Shown here piece by piece: positions 45,491 through 55,300 of a stretch of 64,000 bases of DNA. The translations under genes and the position numbers were made by a program. Positions within the stretch are counted from its first letter, which is position 1; each line of letters starts with the position of its first letter. Below the pieces are notes generated by a model. It made no database searches and was not told where the DNA came from. It worked only from the letters and a program-made list of their open reading frames with translations. The DNA comes from Eleusine coracana subsp. coracana (taxonomy: Eukaryota; Streptophyta; Magnoliopsida; Poales; Poaceae), in the NCBI GenBank assembly GCA_032690845.1, contig CM064417.1, positions 11,686,501 to 11,750,500 on the forward strand, read 5' to 3'.

Positions 45491-46016
45491 GGGAAAAGTC
45501 TATTTTACTCCTTCGAATAATCCACTTTATCCAATTTATCTCCTGAATAAAATCTTGACTCAATTTACTCTCTCAAATAATTCAAGTTGGTACAATTTAC
45601 TCTTTGTTATAATTTGTCCTTTTTTTTCTCTTTGTACACTTTGAATTTGATGGTCAAATTGTACACTATCAAAGATTATAAAAATTACTACATAAAAATA
45701 TATTTTTCTATTATTTTATAAATATTTTGTACATAATTTTAGAGCTCTATAGTTAAGGTAGTATTAGATATGATTAAACTATATAACATATGCGTAAAAT
45801 ATACTTTATATTTTTTTAACATAAAGTTCTATTAAAGTTATCATTGTGCAAAATTTTAGCACTAAATTCACGTTGTACAAATAGAAACAAAAAAAATTAC
45901 ATCATAGAGTAAATTACACCGATTTAAATTGTTTGAGGGGTAAATTGAGCCAAGATTTTGTTCGGGGTGTAAATTAGACAAAGTGAATTGTTAGATAGGT
46001 AAAATAGACTTTTCCC
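45491..46016. mobile_element. Non-autonomous TIR element, 526 bp
   Basis: GGGAAAAGTCTATTTTACTC at the left and the complement of the right end, GGGAAAAGTCTATTTTACCT, are inverted repeats that continue about 90 bp with diverged AATTTAC motifs. TAAAAAAA flanks both sides (45483-45490, 46017-46024), but this is low-complexity. The superfamily, hAT or MULE, is uncertain. It is non-coding. Confidence 0.75.
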
Positions 46017-46024
46017 TAAAAAAA

Positions 46025-47716
46025 TAAAAAAGGTACAAGATAATAATCAATGATAAGAAATAGATTACCAATGTTCATGGCTTATTGTCTCCTTTTGCGG
46101 GCTCGGCGTGCCAGACTGCCAGGCCTTACTGGTAGTTTATACCCGCCATCATGCGCGTGGAGATGCTTCAAGCTGCGGCGTGAGCATGTGTCATGTGCTT
46201 TCTATTACCACAGTGCACAGTAGCCTCTGTTCATGTTGAAGCGTGAGGGGAGATCAAAGTCGAGATCATGCATGCGCATAAAAATCTTTGTACACAATTA
46301 TTACACCAGAACTAACATCTATGATTGGAAAACAAACATAACAAGAAGCTTTGGGCATTGCCGCTGATTGAATTACTCACTTATTTCGGTCCATTAGTTA
46401 GCTAGCCTCGGTAAACCGTTTCGTGCATTTGCACAGTTCTCTGTTAGACAGGTAATATCAAAAGGAGGCTACAGAATTGAATGCTGCAGCTGCTAGCCAA
46501 ATATATGTAGGGTTATACAGATAAGTAAATACTTGTTTATTTCCTTCGAATGCTAATTTGTTTGGGTGTTTCAGTTCAAGTTTCTTTTAGTTGCGTTCAG
46601 TCTGAGCTGCTGTTAATTCGTTTGGAGATTAGAGGCACTTTATTTGTATAGTAGGGTCATTATTATTATGTCTCTAGACAAGTATAGAGGCATTTTCTAA
46701 AATGTCTCATAAATGACTATGAAATTAGTGACATATATGGAGAGGCATTACACAATGTCTAAATAAACATAGAGGCATTATTATAATATTTAATTTTATG
46801 GAAAAAATATAATGTTGGTGTCAAGTCTTGGCCTCAAGACCTCATGGTGAAACAACAACTTGTTGAGCCTTGCTAGTCAACTCACCTACCCATCAAATTA
46901 TGTATATAGTTTATTCCTATGAAGTTCTGCAAACTAGTGAAATAATACCTCTAGAAAAGCAAAAGATGCCTCTAACAATATCTCTATAAGATATAGACAT
47001 GTTAAACATGTCATAAAAATATCTCTATGCTATTTATTTTCAGATACTTTGCAAAATATAACTATTGTCAATATGACACAGTCTTTTTTATGTCTGTCCT
47101 TTTGAGACAAAATTTAAATACCGTAAAAATATGTCTCTACAACATAAATAAAGACATATTAGAAAAGTGACCGTAACAAAGTGTCACTATGAGAGGTTTT
47201 TGTTGTAGCGTTTTCTCCATGTTTCTGGACAATTAAACAAGTGTAATCTATGACCTACGCCTTAGAAAGTCAGTTATGGATCCCTAAGTGTATTGGAAAG
47301 CATCGGAGATAAAGGTTCATAATAATCTACCAGGGAATTGTTCTGCATGAGTAAAGTTGTTTGACATGTAAAATCAACATAGAAGTGTTTTAAGTTTTAA
47401 TCAACAGAAATATTTTATGTTACAATTAGACTGAGTTAAAATTTGGTTGTACCTAAAGTATGTGTCACAATGGGGCCAAAGCATGTGTGGGATGCCAGAG
47501 ACTACCGTCGTAAGTAAGAGCTAGCTGATCGAAGGTGAAACTCATGTGGTGTAGGTACAAGCACCAACCACCTTACCCGTTGCTAGCCCACACCATTTGT
47601 TACCCATTGTCATCGTATCTCTCTGAAGGGATAACTTTCTCCAATCAGTGTTCTAGCTCCATTTGTTGTGCTTCCCCTTTTAAACTGAAAAAAATCTATG
47701 TCCTTTTCATTTACAA
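46025..47716. other. AT-rich intergenic DNA with a possible decayed TIR element
   Basis: The stretch at about 46640-47210 is built from repeated words (ATAGAGGCATT, TGTCTCTA, AGACATATT). It ends in GGTTTTTGTTGTAGCG, which on the minus strand starts CGCTACAACAAAAACC, a diverged CACTA-like terminus. No left end was found. No genes are recognised. Confidence 0.35.
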
Positions 47717-47760
47717 CTAGATAGCATGGCCCGCGCAATTGCGCAGGTTAGACACCATGA
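47717..47760 (-). mobile_element. Helitron 3' terminus
   Basis: On the minus strand the sequence ends GCGCAATTGCGC (a perfect 12-bp palindrome, 47733-47744) then GGGCCATGCTAT and CTAG|T. This is the canonical hairpin plus CTRR end of a Helitron whose body would extend to higher coordinates. I could not identify its 5' TC end. The Tourist element at 48254 may be inserted in it. Confidence 0.6.
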
Positions 47761-48250
47761 TAGCCATTACTTTTAACATTTATTTTTCATATATATAGTG
47801 TATTATTAAATAACTATGATCTAATATTGAAAATATTGTAGGCATGAAACTTATGAAAATGATTAACTACATCATGATCACTTGCACTATGGCTGATACC
47901 TCAAATAACTATGATCTAATATTCATACTTCCAAAAAAAAATTACCTTACCTACTGATGAATAGAAAATAGATGTAGCTATAATGAGATGAAGGACCAAA
48001 GTTAAATAAGAAGTCCTTATCTTTTTTTCCCTTATGTATTATTGTAGGTATAATTTTCTAAAACACCTGCAACAGATCAGAAAAAATAAATTACAACCTG
48101 ACCAATTTATTAATTTAATTTAATGCTAATTTCTATGTGCAAAACTGAATCATATCAGTACACTCATTGTGTTTGGAGGATCTAGTTACGTAACCTGAAT
48201 TGTTTAACTGTAGTATCAGATATATCCAAATACACACATGTTTGCGCAAC
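47761..48250. other. AT-rich DNA, probably the body of the Helitron
   Basis: No gene is visible. AACTATGATCTAATATT is repeated near 47811 and 47905. Confidence 0.35.
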
Positions 48251-48253
48251 TTA

Positions 48254-48823
48254 GGGTGTGTTTGTTTCACTGGATTGAATTGGATAGGCTTGAATAGAAC
48301 CATCCAGTCCAGTGTTTGATTCACCGTCAGGGTGGATAGGGATGGACTGGAATGAGAATATTTCTTTAAGATGCTGGATGAGTCTATCCGGCAAAAATGG
48401 ACAGATGAGCCTATTCAACTTATGTAACAATAATGATTACTAAAATAATTAGACATTATTAGTATGATTTACTATCATATTATTATTGATAAGCAATAAG
48501 ATATTGATTAATACATGATGAGAGCTCAATCATACTAGAATTAATAATAATTAATATTTTATTACTAATTAAAAATTATTAATATATGATTAAGATAATA
48601 AAAATTAAATCATATTAATTAGTATATAATTAATTATTATTATTTAATAATAAGATATATAATTTCATTATTTCACCTTGTTCTATCTATTTTTATCCAT
48701 CCAACCAAACACGAAACTGGATCATCCCATCCACCTAATTAAACATATAACTTGGATCATCCCATCCAGAAAAATATGAATGACCCTATCCAATCCAACC
48801 TTGTTCTCGAAACAAATACACCC
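48254..48823. mobile_element. Tourist-type (PIF/Harbinger) MITE, 570 bp
   Basis: The left end GGGTGTGTTTGTTTC and the complement of the right end GGGTGTATTTGTTTC are inverted repeats. TTA is duplicated at 48251-48253 and 48824-48826. Inner inverted words built on GGATGGGATGATCC/GGATAGG occur near both ends. The middle is AT-rich and non-coding. Confidence 0.8.
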
Positions 48824-48826
48824 TTA

Positions 48827-51789
48827 TTGTTCAGCACCATTGTCTAATATTACTATTCTGATCTAATTCAATGCATGTTTCTTTTTTTTACATAAAAGAA
48901 TGACTTGAGCTTGGTAAAAATATGATGTTATTGTACGTGCATGCTGTAAGCAGTTCCACAAGATAAGTGTGTACATATGTTTGGAAGGGTGATATTATTT
49001 AATTAGTATACAATTTTCAAAATAACTGCATATTAAATTTATTGTTTTTATCAAAATATTAAATTCACAAACAAGTGACAATATACAACAAGACGTTTCT
49101 ATGAGGTTATCTGTGTACTAAAAATAATTGGGTTTGTTTGTAAATAGCCAATGTATGCAATGAAATATGGATGAAGAACCCTATTCAAGTAGACGTTATA
49201 TGTATTCTCTTTTATGTGATCCAACAGCATGAATGTGATTATTTTGCTCTTGAAATTATGTAGTTAAATTGTTCCTTATTTTCCCTGTTTAGGTGAAAGC
49301 TTGATTAGTCACAACAACATAATCTTAGAATTAATCCATATGTCATAGCTTCAAATAGTTATCTTATATATGTACAATTGAAATAGATGTGTTTCTGAAA
49401 AGGTAAACAGGCTTGTGCATGAAGCATACCTTTTAAGTGCTGACCCCTCGGGAATATTCATATGATCGCTCTGGCAAATAATATAAAGCACCCTTTCATT
49501 CAGTGGTGGATGCATAAACACGATTTTCTCAGATTAGTTGCAGACAGTTTTCTGCTTTCGAATTTCTTGTGACACGGTGCTGCCCTTGACGTCATTATTG
49601 TGTCTGCCATCTGGAAATCTTGCTGCTCCACTGATTGCGGCTGAGCTTCTCGCGTGTCCAGCGATCAGTTGGGCCGCTAATTAATGCCAGGTCCGTGCCT
49701 CCTTGTGCAAATTGCGGCCTGTGGTCTTGGGCATAGGCGCTTCAAAGTTGATCTCCTTGGTAAGTTACCCACCAACGGACTTAACTTGTATAGGTCCAGT
49801 GACATGCTGCTGCTAGTGATATCCTCCATTGCTATCGTCTCCTCATTTAGTACACCGTCTATGCCATGAGGATTCCTTTGTCTTGTAGTCTCCAAGTATG
49901 GCTCACGATGGATGCATCACCCCTGTATGATTCACATACTCTTGTGATCAGGCGTTCTCATCTCTGATTTACATCTGCCTTGCCTGATGCTTATGGTCAA
50001 TCGCAAGGAGCCCTCCTCTCATCTTTTGCACGCCGCCAAGCCTGTGCTCGAGAACTCCTAGATTCAGCTAGGGAGGGGAGGACAATCGTTTTAGATCAGA
50101 AGCAGGACCACATAGAGGGAGACGTGGGCATCAAGGGCCAGATATCACTGTAAGATTGTGTCAAAGATGAATCTGAGGGCTAGATGTTTTACTTTTTTTG
50201 TGAGAATTTTTTTTACATACAGATCTGTCATGAGTATCCTACAAATGATTGTGTACCGATAATTCGATCATATGTCTAACCGATAGCGATCTGGACTGGC
50301 GTTGCATGCCCATGCTGTCAATAAATTAAGAGAAGAGGTGGAGAAAAGAAAACGAGACCGGCCCAGCCGAACTCATGCATGTGCGCTAGTTTCCGGATAA
50401 CCCGTGTATACCTTCTCTGCTTATATGATCATTGCAACGATATGGAGTAATTAATAACTATGGTTTCATAGGATTGTTTGAGCCAGAACAGATATGGTTG
50501 ACGTACGCACTAGTTCATCTATTAGGGAACAGGAGAAGTTGCTTCCCGTGATAGAGGCACGCACGTTATTATTAGGTGATCCGTCGAGGCTGTCTGCTTA
50601 GCTTGCACCAGCTCTCGAAGCGTTCTAGGCTTCAAGCAAGTAGCCACACCATGTGCTAAGTAGCGGCGCCATTGCACAATAATTGAGCTATAGCTTGTCC
50701 ATTCACCAACTTGCTATTGTTATATTAGTCTTTGCATATGCATAGAACACTGAAGTGCATACGTATGCACCATGTGCTAATGTAGGAGGTGCATACGTGC
50801 AGCTTGTGTGCATCGCACACGCCCAACAGCAGTTAGTTCAGCTTTGCACAAACATGTGTGTCACGTGCGGCATGCATGTAGACCATGGCCTACTGACCCT
50901 AGAGGGCAACGGATGACAAAACACGGTGCCTCCGAGACAAGTGGGCCGCCCTTCTCAACTGCATGCACTCTATAGGCTAACTGAACGCTCCTCTCTCTCA
51001 TAATGAAAAGGAAAAGAGAAAAGTTGTATTAACAAGGTTACCCTGCCACGCATTGGAAAGAGACGGGTCGACCAATACAACATTCAATCAGTGTACCAGC
51101 GGCGCACACCATAAGGTGCATGCCTTGATGTAACGTGTAACAGAGATCTAGCTCTGCTTTCAGTCTTTCACATCGAGTGAAGTATGCACATGGCTCTTGC
51201 AATCTATGATCATATGCCCCACGCGCTCACACGTTACACTGCTGCAAATGAAATGCACCCACGTCTTGGACACGACTTACGCGTCCGTGTTTGAAGCCCG
51301 GCAATGTTTCAAGCTAGGACCGATCAATTTACACCGTGAAGGACATGGATAGATCCACAAGACCATGAATATTAATTATATATACTACTGTGTGTGCTGC
51401 AACAATGAATGATTATTTTGTTCTTTTCTTTCACATTCCAGCCAGTACACGTTAGATGAAGTCTAAAAGCAAGACCGTAGTGTCGACACCCTTGCCTGAC
51501 TTCCATCGTACGGTCGGACCACAACCAAGCTATCAATTTGCTCGCAGTCGCTGGCTGCACGCGTCATCTCGCTCAAATAAACAATCAGGAATCCATGGAC
51601 TATTGGACTATATGATCAAAATGTGGTGACTAAAAGCAGTACCGGGCAGCATCAGCAGTTTGAATCATATGTCCATCTGTCTCAAGTCATTTGCTTCTCC
51701 TCTGCTCTTTCTTCCATGCGCATGCAACGACTGTTACAACTCAATCCTTCAACTGACAAATCGTTCCATCATATGCTCTAGAGTAGGTG
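48827..51789. other. Intergenic DNA, no gene recognised
   Basis: The region is AT-rich to about 49500, then of mixed composition. Open frames are short (at most 72 codons), overlap on both strands and have no recognisable domain. No terminal repeats were found. Confidence 0.4.
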
Positions 51790-51803
51790 CCTGCATTTGC
51801 CTT

Positions 51804-51836
51804 TCTTTTTTTGATGAAACAGGAGGGGTTGCCCCA
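51804..51836 (-). mobile_element. Ultra-truncated LINE insertion (33 nt) with 14-bp TSD
   Basis: CCTGCATTTGCCTT is duplicated at 51790-51803 and 51837-51850. The insert reads on the minus strand TGGGGCAACCCCTCCTGTTT and then CATC plus poly(A). Its CCCTCCTGTT..TC-poly(A) end matches the 3' end of the large LINE at 18052, so it is the last 30 or so bases of a relative of that family. Confidence 0.85.
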
Positions 51837-51850
51837 CCTGCATTTGCCTT

Positions 51851-52436
51851 CGATTCGACATGTTCAAAACGCATGCACGGCGTCCAAATTCAGCAACCAT
51901 TCCATGATCCTTTGTCTGAAGTTCAACACTGACCAACTGTCAGCGCGTACGCGTTTTATATTGTTAAAGCCGTTCAAGCATGTCCAAATGACTAGTCAAA
52001 ATGCATCTTTTGACTCCTACCAATTTTCACAGGAAGTGCTGCAAAGTGTGTGCAATTAACTCTGTCCATGTTGCGGCCAGAGGGAGTCATCATGCATACA
52101 AGACTAAATGTCCTTTTTACACGTTATGAAGGCCCGCCGGATACAATCTTCCGGTTCCCGCGAAAAAGTAACAGCCGTGTTGATTGAATCGCTCGCAATG
52201 TAGAAGGCACGTATACCTGTGTGCGGACGGGTACACCAGCTCCAGCTGGTCCACGTGAATCGTGTGCCACATATGTGCTGCCCTATAACATACTGCTAGT
52301 GGATATATACTGATCTTTTTACATCGATAATTACACTGGTCCAGCGATTCACTAAAGCTTTATAAAGCCGAGTTTTCCTTATGTACAATTATCTGAAGTA
52401 TGACGTACTAAATGTTCTATGGATTATCCTGCCATG
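51851..52436. other. Intergenic DNA, no gene recognised
   Basis: Two overlapping frames of about 90 codons pass through the LINE stub and its duplicated target. They are therefore unlikely to be real genes. Confidence 0.4.
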
Positions 52437-52438
52437 TA

Positions 52439-52596
52439 CTCCATTTGTCTCAAATTACTTGTCATTCTGATTCTATCAGATTTATAGAACATTATCTAAA
52501 TCTGGACAACATGTATGTCTAGGTTCAGAGAATGTTCAATAAACCTGAACAGCAAAAAACATCTCTAGAATGACAAATAAATTAGGACGGAGGGAG
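52439..52596. mobile_element. Stowaway-type MITE, 158 bp, TA TSD
   Basis: The left end CTCCATTTGTCTCAAATTAC and the complement of the right end CTCCCTCCGTCCTAATTTAT are inverted repeats, with inner ATGACAA/TTGTCAT arms. TA flanks both ends (52437-52438, 52597-52598). Confidence 0.85.
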
Positions 52597-52744
52597 TATA
52601 CCATATTGATCGATCAGTCAGCATTCCTATAACAGACATACTACCTGCACATAGACACTTTTCATTGATGTCAGGACAACAGCGCTCAGTAACTGGTGTG
52701 CTAACGTCAAGTAATTATTAAATTATGTGTGTGGGCGCGCGCGT

Positions 52745-52762
52745 GAGAGAGAGAGAGAGAGA
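52745..52762. repeat. (GA)9 microsatellite
   Basis: This is an uninterrupted GA run in intergenic DNA. Confidence 0.95.
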
Positions 52763-53343
52763 CAGATGTTGTGACTTGTGATACGAAATGGGTAAGAAGA
52801 TGACACTTGGTCTGGCAGATGTTTAATCAGACAACTCAAAATGATGAACTGAAGAATCAATCGTAATAATTACAATAATATTGGCAGGCTCCATTTCTAT
52901 CTTTACTTTTCTTCTTTTCATCTGTTTTGGTTGCTCTAAGTTCAAGATTTTGTGCTAGTTCCAAAAATAGATTTTGCCTGATCTTTGTTCGATCAGGTTT
53001 TAGCTGTTGCGGATACTGGCCCATTAATTGCGTCAAATGATGTACTGATTCAAGAAATATACTCTATGATTTGTGTTTTAGATCACCATGATATATTGAG
53101 CACCATAGGATGCAGTCATGGAGTTATATGTGTGTTATAATGTGAAACAAAATAATGTCAAAACCTACAGTGGAAGGCCAAGTTTGACATATGAAGAAAC
53201 TAACGGAGGATGTATTTATATATCACTAGAACCTCTAGAAACAGCCATATGTACAACTAGCACGTATCAAAATGGTTTTACCTTTCCGTGTATCACAAGA
53301 CACCCAATGCATGTGCAACCAACGTTTGTGGAGTAAGACGGAT

Positions 53344-53415
53344 CACTACTACAGTTGGTGTCTGCTATTACTGTAAAAACTGAAGTGACATCAAAGACTC
53401 CTTTTGTAGTAGTTG
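53344..53415. mobile_element. Possible miniature CACTA-like element, about 72 bp
   Basis: CACTACTACAG at the left and the complement of the right end, CAACTACTACAAAAGG, are near-inverted repeats. The corresponding place in unit A lacks this sequence. No clean 3-bp duplication is present. Confidence 0.35.
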
Positions 53416-54152
53416 ATGCATCACAAATATCTCAAGTTGACCAAGCTCTTGGTAGAATATCATTATAGTAGTAATGGATCGAGAAGTATTAATGTCTATC
53501 AATCTCAAGAAACTAAGAATTACTTTTTTAAGTAAGGGACTAAGAATTATATACTCCCCTAAAAACCTAATGTGTAACGAATCTGCTAGCTAGGCAGCCA
53601 TATGTCATCAAAGAGTGGGTTTCATATGATGTGCTAGTTTCATACAGATTTTTCCTAATTAACATTTTTCCAATGGGGTCTGAGCTGTTGTGGATACTGA
53701 CCCACTAATTGTGTCATTAGATCTAGTTTCAAGGAAATGTACTCTATGACTTGTGCTTCAGATTCCCTTAATCTATTGAGAACCACGATGGAGAGGAAAT
53801 TTGTCACTGTTCAAAATAATCTAACAGGATTTTCATGAAAGTCCAATCTTGACACATGTGGAACTAGTTAACAAGGATGTGTTTAAATATAACCCTGATC
53901 TATATAGAAATAAAGTACATATGCAGGCTACAACTAGCATATATCGAAATAGTGGTAATACCTAACCTTATATCTATCATGAGGCTCACAATGCATGTGC
54001 ATCATCAGCCTTTGCAGAGTAAGAAGGGTGTTGCATGACAGACATCTGAAATTGACCAGTCGCTTGCTTAGTTTTATTAATCTTAAGGATTAAGGAATTA
54101 TTCCCCTATAAGAAAACAACACATTTGAATTTCTCAGTTAGCCATGTACATG

Positions 54153-54340
54153 CACTACCCGAATCGCTTGCTTTGCCGAGAGCCAGGGGCACTCGGCAAA
54201 GTGGTTGTCGAGTGTTTTTTGTCATGCACTCGACAAAGATTTTGTTGAGTGTCAAAATACACTCGGAAAATGTAAAATTAAAAAAAAAATACACTCAACA
54301 AAGTTTGAGGCACTTGACAAACATCGGATTTCCAGTAGTG
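54153..54340. mobile_element. Miniature CACTA element, 188 bp, perfect ATG TSD
   Basis: It starts CACTACCCGAATCG and ends CGGATTTCCAGTAGTG, with ATG duplicated outside (54150-54152, 54341-54343). Subterminal text TTTGCCGAG..CACTCGGCAAAG and TGTCGAGTG is typical of a large panicoid CACTA family. The homologous site near 56735 in unit B is empty. Confidence 0.88.
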
Positions 54341-54831
54341 ATGCACCGAATAGTCTTTACACGCGTCATGACTGACAAGGCACTTATGTGGCGCAAGTTG
54401 TTTTGTAACCTCTCTATGTGAACCGTCTACTATCTCCATACACTACCAGAAAAAGGACCTATAGCGGCGGTAGATAAAAAATCTCAGCGGCGCATTCTAA
54501 AATGGAACGCAGCTACAAACCGGAACCATTTTTAGTGGCGACCCATTAAGCCATCCGCCGCTATTATAGTTTTTAGCGACGACCCACTAAGTCCCCCGCC
54601 GCTACTATATTTTGTTACGGCGGTCCAATAAATCAGCCGTCGCTATTTGTTTCTTGTGGCCCATTAGCCCATAATCACCTATCAGTAGTATATAAATCAT
54701 AAATCCTAGGTCTCCTCTCATCTCTCTCCAGACTCCACCCACCGCCCACGCCGCCTCCCTCTCCCTATCTCTCTGCGCCCACACCCCCGCCCCTCTCACC
54801 TCTCCTCTCTCTTCGCCTCTAAGGCTCCCCG

Positions 54832-55060
54832 CTCTTCCTCTGCCGCCTCAAGAGCGCCCCGCCGTGCTCCCCATTCTTTGTGCTCAAGGTCGTCGACGTG
54901 CGCGACGATGACCCGTCTCACGTGCTTGTCGAGTCCCGCGTCTTCTCCTCCCTTGACCATGTCGTGCTGCGGCGCCGGCCGGCCGGGCGCCTCCCCGTTG
55001 CGGCGGCCAGGTTCTACGCCCCCGAGGTGCTCCTCACGCTCGAGTACCTCCACGAGCTCA
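54832..55060 (+). pseudogene. Captured AGC-family protein kinase fragment inside CACTA element
   Basis: The frame reads LFLCRLKSAPPCSPFFVLKV (the last K is the beta-3 lysine position), VDVRDDDPSHVLVESRVFSS, LDH, and then directly VVLRRRPAGRLPVAAARFY and EVLLTLEYLHEL. In plant AGC VIII kinases (the PINOID/D6PK type), the second part is normally separated from LDH by about 35 residues holding the hinge (GGDLH). That segment is missing here, as are the glycine-rich loop and everything from the catalytic RDLKPEN motif onward. It is thus an internally deleted fragment of a host kinase exon with no kinase activity. It runs into the 51-bp repeat array. Family assignment is from motif recall. The particular source gene is unknown. 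Confidence 0.75.
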
Positions 55061-55064
55061 GGTG

Positions 55065-55300
55065 CGGCGGCGGAGGCGGCCGGATCTGGTCGCCCCCCAC
55101 TTCTTCATGGTGCAGCGGCGGCGGGGGCGGCCGGATCTAGTCGTCCCCCACTTCTTCATGGTGCGGCGATGGCGGGGGCGGCCGGATCTGGTCGCCCCAC
55201 ACTTCTTCATGGTGCGGCGGCGATGGGGGCAGCCAGATCTGGTCGCCCCCCCCCCCCTCTTCATCATGGTGCAGCGGCGGCGGGGGTAGCCGGATCTGGC
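55065..55300 (+). repeat. 51-bp minisatellite, about 4.5 copies, within the CACTA element
   Basis: GGCCGGATCTGGTCGCCCC..CACTTCTTCATGGTGCGGCGGCGG-type units have CGGATCT (or one-base variants) at 55081, 55132, 55183, 55234 and 55291. Spacing is 51, 51, 51 and 57 bp, the last stretched by a C run. Since 51 is 17 codons, all three frames stay open across several copies, which explains the long overlapping frames on both strands here. Confidence 0.95.
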
